From Caldifarciminota bacterium (GTDB lineage Bacteria > Hydrothermota > Hydrothermia > B15-G9 > WFZT01): DNA of 8,446 nt. Shown here piece after piece: positions 1-6,576 of the stretch. Position 1 is the stretch's first letter. Each line of letters starts with the position of its first letter. The stretch covers positions 1-8,446 of the forward strand of contig JALSOY010000209.1 of assembly GCA_026986235.1 (NCBI GenBank), read 5' to 3'. Made by a program: the position numbers and the translations under genes. Below the pieces are notes generated by a model. That model made no database searches. It worked only from the letters and a program-made list of their open reading frames with translations, and was not told the DNA's origin.

Positions 1-359
1 GTTTCAAAGTCAGCCGTAGGGATACCGTACCTTCTCATAAAGTTCTTCGCATATATTTTGGAAGCTTCAAGTCTGGAGGCATCACGGGAAGGGGCGAGAA
101 CTTTAAGGCCTCTACTGCTAAATTCGTCATATAATCCAAGACTTATTGGAAGTTCGGGGCCTGCGATGGTAAGATCAATCCCTTCATCCCTGGCAAACTC
201 TGCAAGTTTCTCTATTTCGTGGGACTGGATATCCACATTCCGAGCAATGAGAGAGGTACCGCCGTTGCCTGGAGCCACAAAGACATCTGCACCTGACTTT
301 TTCATCATCCAGGCAAGTGCGTGCTCCCTTCCTCCCGAACCAACAATAAGGACCTTCAT
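1..359 (-). CDS. purD: PurD, phosphoribosylamine-glycine ligase (N-terminal part)
   Basis: Glycinamide ribonucleotide synthetase carries out the second step of de novo purine synthesis: it joins 5-phosphoribosylamine and glycine using ATP in the cytoplasm. Only the first 119 residues are in the window; the ATP-grasp and C-terminal domains lie beyond the left edge. The visible part is the PurD N-terminal domain. It begins MKVLIVGSGGREHAL (1-15), continues with APGNGGT (29-35), AGPELP (66-71, the usual GPExP motif) and LEASKIYAKNFM (97-108, the usual LExSKxFxKxFM). The ATG at 357-359 follows the btpA stop after a single base, and a GGAG lies about nine bases upstream inside the btpA end. It is the last gene seen in a tightly packed minus-strand run, so its translation is probably coupled to btpA. 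The family assignment is firm; the truncation comes only from the window edge. Confidence 0.96.
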   Translation of the reverse strand, partial: MKVLIVGSGGREHALAWMMKKSGADVFVAPGNGGTSLIARNVDIQSHEIEKLAEFARDEGIDLTIAGPELPISLGLYDEFSSRGLKVLAPSRDASRLEASKIYAKNFMRRYGIPTADFE

Positions 360-360
360 C

Positions 361-1134
361 CTATAACTCTCCTATAAATTCTACAAGTTCCCTGACCTTC
401 AACGGGTCAACCGGGTTATCAACGAGTCCGTACTTTTTTAATGATGTCCCGACGATAAAGCCGTCGGCAAATTCCAGATAATTCCTGATATTATCAACAC
501 TCAAGCCACTTCCGACTATTATCCTCACATTCCTTGTGGCTGATCTTATCTTTTTAAGAATATCGACATCAACCTCCTTTCCTGTTGACTCACCTGTTAC
601 AATAATGGCATCGGCTCCCCCTCTTTCCACGGTGTCCTTTGCCACCTGCACGGGGTTATACTGGTTTAAAGGATAGGCGTGTTTTACCAGTACATCAGCG
701 TAAACCTTTATCTCGGGGTTCAAAAGTTTTCTGTAGGCCATCACCTCATGGGCCCTGCCATTTACAATTCCGCAGTCGGTTACCATTGAGTAAGTGAGGA
801 CATTTATTCTAACGAATTCAGCTCCCGTGGCTGAGGCAATTGCAATGGCTGCCTTACCGTCGTTTCTCAAAACATTAACACCTAAGGTGAGCTCGGGAAA
901 TTTCTCCTTTATTTTTATGATGGCGTGGGTCATGTAGGCAACGGTATGGGGTTCTACACTGTCACACCTGAATGGAGCATCTCCAAAGTTTTCAACAATC
1001 ACCTTCCTTATTCCGCCTTTAAGCAGGTTTTCGGCGTCATTGAGGGCAAAGTTCAGAATGTCATCGAATTTTTCCCTGCTGGAAAACGCACCGGGCAGAG
1101 GTTTTAAGTGAATTACACCGATCAATTCTTTCAT
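361..1134 (-). CDS. btpA: BtpA/SgcQ-family TIM-barrel protein
   Basis: A 257-residue protein of the BtpA family (PF03437), close to the usual family length. Matching landmarks are GVIHLKPLPGA (6-16), VIVENFGDAPF (45-55), FVRINVL with VTDCGIVNGRAHEVMAYR (107-135), YADVLVKHAYPL (145-156), ADAIIVTGESTGKEVD (174-189), the phosphate-loop-like IIVGSGLS (205-212) and ADGFIVGTSLKKYG (223-236). These are the segments of a (beta/alpha)8 barrel with a phosphate-binding C-terminal half. The cyanobacterial founder was linked to stability of photosystem I, but most relatives are in non-photosynthetic organisms and their reaction is unknown; nothing here suggests photosynthesis. The ATG at 1132-1134 overlaps the end of the ABC ATPase gene by four bases, and the stop is one base before purD. 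The purD coupling invites a phosphoribosyl or sugar-phosphate role, but that is inference. Family call is sure, function open. Confidence 0.9.
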   Translation of the reverse strand: MKELIGVIHLKPLPGAFSSREKFDDILNFALNDAENLLKGGIRKVIVENFGDAPFRCDSVEPHTVAYMTHAIIKIKEKFPELTLGVNVLRNDGKAAIAIASATGAEFVRINVLTYSMVTDCGIVNGRAHEVMAYRKLLNPEIKVYADVLVKHAYPLNQYNPVQVAKDTVERGGADAIIVTGESTGKEVDVDILKKIRSATRNVRIIVGSGLSVDNIRNYLEFADGFIVGTSLKKYGLVDNPVDPLKVRELVEFIGEL

Positions 1135-1856
1135 TTTTTCACTGTTTTTAAAAATTCTTTCAACACGGGGTCATCGTTCTCCCAGACGGTCTCAACAGGG
1201 GTATCCACCACTATCTTCCCTTCATGTATGAGCACGAGTCTATCAGCGATCCTGAGAGCGGACCTTATGTCATGGGTCACAACTATACTTGTAATTTTAA
1301 GCTCATCGTTTAAAAAAATCATTAGATCGTTAATTTTATCGGCTGTCACCGGGTCAAGTCCTGTTGTGGGTTCGTCGTATATTAGGTATTTAGGCATTTG
1401 AACGATGGCCCTTGCAACTCCAACCCTCTTTCTCATGCCGCCTGAGAGTTCATCGGGAAACTTATCCTCCACATCTTCAAGGGCAACCATCTGGAGCGAC
1501 CATTTTACCTTCTCTTTTATCTTTTCTTCCTGGAAACCGTGTTCTTTCAGTGGAAGAGCAATGTTTTCGTAAACGGTCATAGAATCGAAAAGTGCAGGTT
1601 CCTGAAAAACATAACCAAAGGACTTTCTTATCTCGTAGATGTCTTTTTTGGGAAGGTGGGTGATCTCCACTCCGTCTATGTAAATTTTTCCCCTATCAGG
1701 TTTAAAAAGGCGCATTATGTGCTTGAGCAGAACTGACTTACCGGTCCCACTCATTCCGAGTATTACAAGGGTCTCACCGTCGCGAATCTCGAGGTCAATA
1801 CCCCTCAGGACGGGTTTCCCATTAAAACTCTTGTGTAGATCAACAATCTGAATCAT
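1131..1856 (-). CDS. mlaF: MlaF-like ABC transporter ATP-binding protein
   Basis: A cytoplasmic ABC ATPase of 241 residues with every catalytic element in place: Walker A GMSGTGKS (34-41), Q-loop Gln85, signature LSGGMRKRVGVARA (137-150), Walker B LIYDEP (158-163, Asp161 and Glu162), D-loop GLDP (166-169) and H-loop His195. The signature followed by MRKRV, and TTGLDP after Walker B, are typical of the MlaF/Ttg2A group, which powers phospholipid transport between the inner and outer membranes with the permease MlaE and the MCE protein MlaD. Neither partner is in this window, so the transporter must be completed from elsewhere, or the gene serves another permease. Both ends overlap neighbours by ATGA: the start with the recJ stop and the stop with the btpA start. 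No strong Shine-Dalgarno precedes the ATG, which suits translational coupling to recJ. The ATPase is certain; the Mla assignment is likely. Confidence 0.88.
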   Translation of the reverse strand: MIQIVDLHKSFNGKPVLRGIDLEIRDGETLVILGMSGTGKSVLLKHIMRLFKPDRGKIYIDGVEITHLPKKDIYEIRKSFGYVFQEPALFDSMTVYENIALPLKEHGFQEEKIKEKVKWSLQMVALEDVEDKFPDELSGGMRKRVGVARAIVQMPKYLIYDEPTTGLDPVTADKINDLMIFLNDELKITSIVVTHDIRSALRIADRLVLIHEGKIVVDTPVETVWENDDPVLKEFLKTVKK

Positions 1857-3397
1857 TCTTGTTGAACATCGAGGACGGTGTGGTTCCCGTTATAGAAGGA
1901 GAGTACGACACTGACCCTTTTATCGAGGAAAATGTCCGAGAGTTTACTATCAGGGTCGCTGATTTTCCCCTGAGAGACGAGTTCCTTCATCTCTCTGACC
2001 GTGACTTCCGAGACTTTCACCTGTAGTTCCACGCCGTTTTTTGAGAGAAGTTCTATCTGTGGAAGTAATCTTTGAAATTTATCGAAGTCGAGTTCAAGGT
2101 CGAAGGGGACGACAGTTTCGCCGTTTTCTTTAAAGTATATCTCTGTATCCTCCACGAGGTGTGGGAGATTTTCTTCTCGCATACTGAAGCCGGAGGCGAG
2201 CTTATGACCTCCGTAGTCAACGAAAAGGTCGGAGAGGTAGTTCAGAAGTTCGAGAGAATTAAATCCTTTGGGGGCCCTGACTTCTGCCGCAACTGTGCCA
2301 TCAGATTTCCTGCCCATGACGATAACAGGGACGCCAAACCTGTCTTTGAGTTTGGAAGCGATAAATCCCAGGTAGCGGGGCTCTGTGTTTTCCATATCAA
2401 GCAGTATGTAATTCCTGATGCGGCTTATTTTGTCAAGAGCCTTTTTCAAAAGGTCCTCTGTGGTGGTCTGCCACCTCTCAATATCCTCAAGGATGGTCTT
2501 CAGGATGGGTTTAATATCATCTGCACTTTTTCTGAAAAAAATCTCTGCCGATGGGTTAACTCCGTCTGACGACTTGCCAGCTGATGCGATACTGACAACT
2601 ATGTCAAATTCCGGTTCTTCGCCCACTATTTCCCTGAAAGCGTTTTTCATGGGATGCTGCCAGTGATCAAACATTTCCCTCCCCTTCAGGTACAGTGCCC
2701 TGTTTTCGTTCCAGAGGGGGACACGGTCTGCAAGTGTGCCGACAGAGGCCATCACTATCAGATCCGGCATTTTTTCGACAATCTCCTTTATACCCCATCC
2801 CTTAAAGACCTTAAGAAGCGCCCAGGCGACCTTGAAAGCCACACCCACGCCTGCAAGGTAAGGCAAACTGTTACCCCCCATCTTGGGATTTACCACCGCG
2901 GTATCGGGAAGTTTTGCAGGTATTTCGTGGTGATCAGTAATGATCACATCCATTCCCATTTCTCTTGCAACTTCGACTTCTCGAATGGAACCCATCCCGC
3001 TGTCAACTGTAACGATCAGCCTGACCCCCTGATCTTTAACTATATTTAGACCTTTTTCAGAAAGTCCGTGTCCTTCAGTTGCCTTTGACGGAATGTAGTA
3101 GGTGGTAATCCCTCCAAGAAAGTCAATTGCTGTTTTCAACACATAGGTGGATGTCACGCCGTCTGCGTCCTCGTGTCCCCAGACACAGATTTTCTCTCTC
3201 CTGCCAATGGCTGTAAGGAGCTTTCTCACGGCTACATTTATGTTGGGAAGTCCATCGGGCGGCGTGAGGTTTTCAATAACCGGATCAAAAGTAACAGGAA
3301 TCAGGTCAGGATGTCTAAGTCCCCTGAAATATAGAATTTTTGCGAGTTCTTCATCGAGGTTATACTGGAACTTCAGTTTTTCGATAACCTCATTCAT
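1853..3397 (-). CDS. recJ: RecJ-like single-strand-specific DHH exonuclease
   Basis: A 514-residue DHH/DHHA1 phosphoesterase related to RecJ, the 5'-3' single-strand DNA exonuclease of recombination and repair. Metal-binding motifs are intact: DAD in HEDADG (Asp77, Asp79), VTVDSG (Asp132), DHH (155-157) and TLADRVPL (Asp224). The DHHA1 motif GGHKLASGF is at 396-404, and a C-terminal OB-like region of about 80 residues follows. Two places depart from common bacterial RecJ: DYDxDG reads HEDADG, and the NAAGR stretch reads IASAGK (270-275). The protein is also shorter than the roughly 570 residues of many bacterial RecJ. I chose ATG 3397 because AAAGGAG ends six bases before it; the frame stays open to a TTG at 3415, but that codon lies upstream of the Shine-Dalgarno and only four bases from the tRNA. 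The stop overlaps the next gene by ATGA. RecJ family is firm; strict orthology is less so. Confidence 0.88.
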   Translation of the reverse strand: MNEVIEKLKFQYNLDEELAKILYFRGLRHPDLIPVTFDPVIENLTPPDGLPNINVAVRKLLTAIGRREKICVWGHEDADGVTSTYVLKTAIDFLGGITTYYIPSKATEGHGLSEKGLNIVKDQGVRLIVTVDSGMGSIREVEVAREMGMDVIITDHHEIPAKLPDTAVVNPKMGGNSLPYLAGVGVAFKVAWALLKVFKGWGIKEIVEKMPDLIVMASVGTLADRVPLWNENRALYLKGREMFDHWQHPMKNAFREIVGEEPEFDIVVSIASAGKSSDGVNPSAEIFFRKSADDIKPILKTILEDIERWQTTTEDLLKKALDKISRIRNYILLDMENTEPRYLGFIASKLKDRFGVPVIVMGRKSDGTVAAEVRAPKGFNSLELLNYLSDLFVDYGGHKLASGFSMREENLPHLVEDTEIYFKENGETVVPFDLELDFDKFQRLLPQIELLSKNGVELQVKVSEVTVREMKELVSQGKISDPDSKLSDIFLDKRVSVVLSFYNGNHTVLDVQQE

Positions 3398-3403
3398 AAC
3401 GAT

Positions 3404-3410
3404 CTCCTTT
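3404..3410 (-). promoter_or_regulatory. Shine-Dalgarno that fixes the recJ start
   Basis: AAAGGAG lies between the tRNA 3' end (3419) and the recJ ATG (3395-3397), with a six-base spacer to the ATG. It decides for the ATG at 3397 over the in-frame TTG at 3415, which lies upstream of this site. The short leader means the ribosome-binding site becomes the 5' end region of the recJ message once the tRNA is cut out. Confidence 0.8.
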
Positions 3411-3418
3411 TTCAACAG

Positions 3419-3509
3419 TGGCGGAGGGGGTGGGATTCGAACCCACGATCCCCGTTAAGGGGATACGCGATTTCGAATCGCGCGCCTTAATCCACTCGGC
3501 CACCCCTCC
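3419..3509 (-). tRNA. trnS-CGA: tRNA-Ser (anticodon CGA), CCA encoded
   Basis: A class II tRNA of 91 nt. The acceptor stem GGAGGGG (3509-3503) pairs perfectly with CCCCTCC (3429-3423), followed by discriminator G (3422) and an encoded CCA (3421-3419). The D-arm starts GCCGAG and closes with GGC. The anticodon stem CGCGA/TCGCG (3482-3478 and 3470-3466) frames the loop TTCGAAA with anticodon CGA at 3475-3473, reading the serine codon UCG. The long variable arm has a 6-bp stem (ATCCCC/GGGGAT) typical of tRNA-Ser. The T-arm is GTGGG-TTCGAAT-CCCAC (3446-3430). It has no spacer on its 5' side: the last 23 bases of the methyltransferase gene are also its first 23 bases. recJ starts 21 bases after the CCA, so the tRNA appears to be carried in a polycistronic transcript and released by RNase P and 3' processing. 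Confidence 0.97.
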
Positions 3510-4116
3510 GCATGACAACCATATACTTTCCCTCCAGATAGTCAAGTGCATAATAGTAACCTGAAAAATCGTATATCTCAACCATCTTCAAGAAATCTGT
3601 CGGCTCAATTGCATGAATTTCACCTATTTTTAGCACTTTCCAGTACTTCCTGTACAACTCTGAATATACAGAAGGCCTGAGATGCGTCAGGATGGCATAT
3701 CCACCGCCTTTTAAAAGTGACGCCATCTTCCCGACAAAAACTTCCTGCATCCTGCTCCCGACTACAGGCAGTACTTCCATGGAAACGATCAGGTCGTACT
3801 CACCCTCAACTTTTAAAAAATCCTGAGATACGAACCTGACATTGGGCAGATTGTTGCGTGACCTGGCCCACCTGACAAGTGGTTCAGATATGTCAACTCC
3901 CGTGATCTCGAAATGTGGAAAGTAAAGACCTATCTTTTTTGATAAAAAACCTGCTCCACATCCTGCATCCAGCACCCTGGCATTCTTCAAACCAAGGTTT
4001 GAGATCTCCCGGATAAAAGCCCTCAAAGATCTTTCACGCCATACCTGTAGGGGTGGACCGGAAAAAGCGAGCTCTCTTAAAAAGGGCAGACTGTAATAAA
4101 ACTTGAAGGACACCAT
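3487..4116 (-). CDS. Class I SAM-dependent methyltransferase, substrate unknown
   Basis: A 209-residue Rossmann-fold methyltransferase. Motif I is VLDAGCGAG (48-56), the acidic residue that contacts the ribose of S-adenosylmethionine is Asp75 in ITGVDIS, QDF (98-100) matches the adenine-contact motif, DLIVSMEVLPVV (108-119) is the strand-4 region, and LLKGGGYAIL (134-143) is the usual post-motif. The N-terminal 45 residues, rich in aromatic residues and arginine, carry no substrate signature that I recognise. The stop codon lies inside the D-loop of tRNA-Ser, and the last seven residues (RRGGRVD) are encoded almost entirely by tRNA bases. No Shine-Dalgarno precedes ATG 4116, but a TATAAT box ends nine bases before it, so the message may be nearly leaderless. 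Substrates could be a small molecule, quinone, lipid or RNA; the sequence does not decide. Enzyme class is firm, role unknown. Confidence 0.85.
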   Translation of the reverse strand: MVSFKFYYSLPFLRELAFSGPPLQVWRERSLRAFIREISNLGLKNARVLDAGCGAGFLSKKIGLYFPHFEITGVDISEPLVRWARSRNNLPNVRFVSQDFLKVEGEYDLIVSMEVLPVVGSRMQEVFVGKMASLLKGGGYAILTHLRPSVYSELYRKYWKVLKIGEIHAIEPTDFLKMVEIYDFSGYYYALDYLEGKYMVVMRRGGRVD

Positions 4117-4124
4117 GTGGTTCT

Positions 4125-4130
4125 ATTATA
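4125..4130 (-). promoter_or_regulatory. Candidate -10 box (TATAAT) for methyltransferase-tRNA-recJ
   Basis: A perfect TATAAT on the minus strand in the 91-bp gap between argH and the methyltransferase ATG at 4116. Transcription about seven bases downstream would begin near 4118, almost at the ATG. No convincing -35 box is visible: hexamers at 17-18 bp spacing are TCCGGG and TTCCGG. It is the only clear break in the minus-strand run and would let tRNA-Ser and recJ be transcribed independently of argH. The rest of this gap shows no hairpin terminator and no small gene. Confidence 0.45.
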
Positions 4131-4207
4131 AGGTCGCAGATGTTAAGCCCGGAACTTCTCGCCTTTTTCCCGACGGTTTGTTGAAAACTCTTCTCTGACA
4201 GTGGAGC

Positions 4208-5578
4208 CTATTTTGATACGAGGTTTCTTGCCCGTTCTATCTGCTCTCTGACGCGGTCAGGATTGGTGGAACCGTATGTCCTCTTTCTCTCCACGGATTT
4301 CCGGAAGTCGAATACACGGAAAACATCTTCCTCAAAAGCCTCTGAATATTTTTTGAACTCGTCCAGACTTAGCTCAGCAAGTTCTTTCCCCTCTTTATGT
4401 GCCATGTACACGATCTCACCAACGATCCCGTGAGCCTCTCTGAATGGGACTCCCCTGTCAACGAGGTAGTCAACGAGGTCTGTTGCGAGCATGAATGTGT
4501 CCATCCTGCTCAAAATTTCTTCCTCCACAGGTCTTATACCCTCGAGGCACTTTTTAAACACAACGATGAGTTCGCCAATTTCTGTTATGGCATTGAAAAG
4601 AGGGATCTTATCCTCCTGGAGATCCTTATTGTAGGTCATGGGAAGACCTTTCAGAGTTACATACAGGGACTGGAAGTAAGACAGAAATTTACCTGCCTTC
4701 CCCCGAATCAGTTCAAAAAAGTCGGGATTCTTCTTCTGGGGCATCAGGCTGCTCGAAGTGGAGATCGAATCAGACAGTTCAAAGAATCTAAATTCTCTCG
4801 AGGAGAAGACGATAAAGTCCTCTGAATATCTGGAAAGGTCGAGTGCTATCATGGAAACGGCGTAAAGAACATCCAGGATAAAAGATCTGTCCGAGACGGC
4901 ATCCATGGAGTTTTCCGAAGGTTCCCTAAATCCAAGTGATTTCGCAAGCTCCCGTCTATCAATGTCCAATGTGCTGCCGGCAAGGGCACCACTCCCGAGT
5001 GGAAGTTTCATTATTTCCCTTAAACTAAAAAGAAGCCTGTTTTTGTCCCTTTCAAGTGCCCAGAAAAGGCCCATAATGTAGTGAGAAAAAAGTACCGGCT
5101 GGGCCTGTTGAAGATGGGTATATCCCGGGAAGATAACATCAAAGTACTCTTCAGCCACGGAAATAACTGTTCTCTGTAAATCCACCAGAAGGTCTATCAA
5201 GTAAATAACCTTCCCTCTGAGCCATATCTTCTCATCTGTTACGACCTGCTCGTTCCTGCTTCTACCGGTATGGAGTTTTTTACCCGTTTCACCTATCTCC
5301 TCGATGAGGAGTGCTTCAACGAGGGTATGGACATCTTCGAACTTCTTTGCGTCAACACCGGATCTGACCCTCTGAACGACCCTATCAAGCCCCGTGAGTA
5401 TCCTTTTGAGTTCATCGTCATCGATCACACCTGCCCTGTTTAAAGCCCTTGCGTATGCACGGGAAGCCTCAATCTCAGCGCCAAAGAGGAAAAAGTCCTC
5501 CTCGATGGAGGAATTGAACTTCTCAAGCAGGGGATCTTCTTTCCTGTCTTTAAACCTTCTATCCCACAGTTTCATCAT
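4208..5578 (-). CDS. argH: Argininosuccinate lyase
   Basis: ArgH cleaves argininosuccinate into arginine and fumarate, the last step of arginine synthesis, and acts as a cytoplasmic homotetramer of the fumarase/aspartase superfamily. The 456 residues match the usual length. Key segments are HTGRSRNEQVVTD (103-115), PGYTHLQQAQP (151-161, with catalytic-region His155), PLGSGALAGSTLDIDR (193-208) and the superfamily signature SSLMPQKKNP (276-285) with its mobile-loop serine. The C-terminus, including RTYGSTNPDRV (433-443), is complete. The epimerase stop overlaps this start by ATGA (5575-5578). A second ATG follows immediately at 5573-5575; GGAG sits four bases from the first and seven from the second, so the true start may be one residue shorter. 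argG is not in the window. Expression probably depends on the epimerase gene upstream. Confidence 0.97.
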   Translation of the reverse strand: MMKLWDRRFKDRKEDPLLEKFNSSIEEDFFLFGAEIEASRAYARALNRAGVIDDDELKRILTGLDRVVQRVRSGVDAKKFEDVHTLVEALLIEEIGETGKKLHTGRSRNEQVVTDEKIWLRGKVIYLIDLLVDLQRTVISVAEEYFDVIFPGYTHLQQAQPVLFSHYIMGLFWALERDKNRLLFSLREIMKLPLGSGALAGSTLDIDRRELAKSLGFREPSENSMDAVSDRSFILDVLYAVSMIALDLSRYSEDFIVFSSREFRFFELSDSISTSSSLMPQKKNPDFFELIRGKAGKFLSYFQSLYVTLKGLPMTYNKDLQEDKIPLFNAITEIGELIVVFKKCLEGIRPVEEEILSRMDTFMLATDLVDYLVDRGVPFREAHGIVGEIVYMAHKEGKELAELSLDEFKKYSEAFEEDVFRVFDFRKSVERKRTYGSTNPDRVREQIERARNLVSK

Positions 5579-6576
5579 CTCACTCCCAGTCCGGGGATGT
5601 CCGCAAGGACCAGTTTCCCGGCTTCAGTTCTGACTCCGGTAAAGGGGTCTTCTTCAAGCAGAAGGTTTCCATCGAGGTCAACATAGTCAAAAAGTGGGGC
5701 AATGTGTGCAGCAGCTGAAATACCCAGGGAGGTCTCAACCATCGATCCCAGCATGAGCTCAAGCCCCAGAGCCCGGGCAGCATGAACGATCCTCAATGCC
5801 TCGGTTATACCACCACACTTTGAAAGTTTTACATTCACACCGTCAACGAAATCGGCCACCACCTTTAAATCTTTTAGCTTCATAAAGCTCTCATCGGCGA
5901 TAACGGGTATGGGCACATTTTCTCTCACATACCCCAGTCCTTTTATGTCCCACCTTGGAACAGGTTGCTCAACAAACTCGATGTTGTCAAATCTGTCAAG
6001 GATCTCGTTTACCTTCCTTACGGCCTCTTTCGGGTTCCATCCCTCGTTTGCGTCAAGTCTCAGGGGTTTCTTTGTAACCTCCCGGATCGCCCCTATTACC
6101 TCTAATTCGTTTCCCACACCCACTTTCACCTTGAAGACCTCAAATTCCGAATGTTCCTCCACATCCCTCTGCATGATCTCAGGCTCGTCTATGCCAATCG
6201 TATAGGAAGTCACAACAGGCCTTTTCGATAAACCGAGGTACCTGAAAACCGGCAATCCCAGTTCCTTTCCTATGTGATCGTATATAGCCATGTTAACTGC
6301 ATTTTTGATGGAATTGAAGTGCGGACTTATAGATTCAATCTCATCGTGAATGGCGTTTACTTCAAAGGGGTCGTGCCTCTTCAAAACCGGTAAGATCTTC
6401 TCCTCGAGAAACTGTATGTTGCCCTTTATGGTCTCCCCGTAGGTCGTGTAGGCGGCACCTTCACCCATTCCCTTTCCGATGTGTACGATAACGATCTCTT
6501 TTTCAAAAGTCTCTCCCCTCGCTATTCTGAAGGGCCGTGCGGTCTTGATTTTTTTTATTTCAAAATGTAAATTCAT
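5575..6576 (-). CDS. Dipeptide epimerase (Ala-Glu epimerase type, enolase superfamily)
   Basis: A 333-residue member of the muconate-lactonising subgroup of the enolase superfamily. Acid-base lysines are Lys149 and Lys151 in FKVKVG and Lys250 in VNVKLSKCGG. Metal ligands are Asp175 in LRLDANEGW, Glu203 in FVEQP and Asp228 in IADES. A DxD (Asp300, Asp302, in VDLDGN) matches the motif that holds the free amino group of the dipeptide in L-Ala-D/L-Glu epimerases, which separates this protein from muconate and o-succinylbenzoate enzymes. Such epimerases usually act on L-Ala-D-Glu from murein recycling, though several relatives prefer other dipeptides; substrate choice cannot be read from the sequence alone. 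The ATG at 6576 has no Shine-Dalgarno and is probably leaderless or short-leadered. The gene heads the minus-strand run and overlaps argH by four bases. Divergent from dcd across 49 bp. Confidence 0.9.
   Translation of the reverse strand: MNLHFEIKKIKTARPFRIARGETFEKEIVIVHIGKGMGEGAAYTTYGETIKGNIQFLEEKILPVLKRHDPFEVNAIHDEIESISPHFNSIKNAVNMAIYDHIGKELGLPVFRYLGLSKRPVVTSYTIGIDEPEIMQRDVEEHSEFEVFKVKVGVGNELEVIGAIREVTKKPLRLDANEGWNPKEAVRKVNEILDRFDNIEFVEQPVPRWDIKGLGYVRENVPIPVIADESFMKLKDLKVVADFVDGVNVKLSKCGGITEALRIVHAARALGLELMLGSMVETSLGISAAAHIAPLFDYVDLDGNLLLEEDPFTGVRTEAGKLVLADIPGLGVR

Noticed and set aside
2072..3049. Three plus-strand open frames of 82 to 165 residues within recJ.
   Set aside because: All are antisense to well-supported recJ coding sequence, overlap one another and have Cys/Phe-rich composition typical of reverse-complement translation.
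3419..3509. tRNA-Ser as a possible phage or island attachment site.
   Set aside because: No integrase gene and no duplicated tRNA end is present in the window, and housekeeping genes run straight through on both sides.
4117..4207. A possible small RNA or terminator in the gap between argH and the methyltransferase.
   Set aside because: I found no stable hairpin with a U-tract and no open frame with a ribosome-binding site; only the TATAAT box can be supported.
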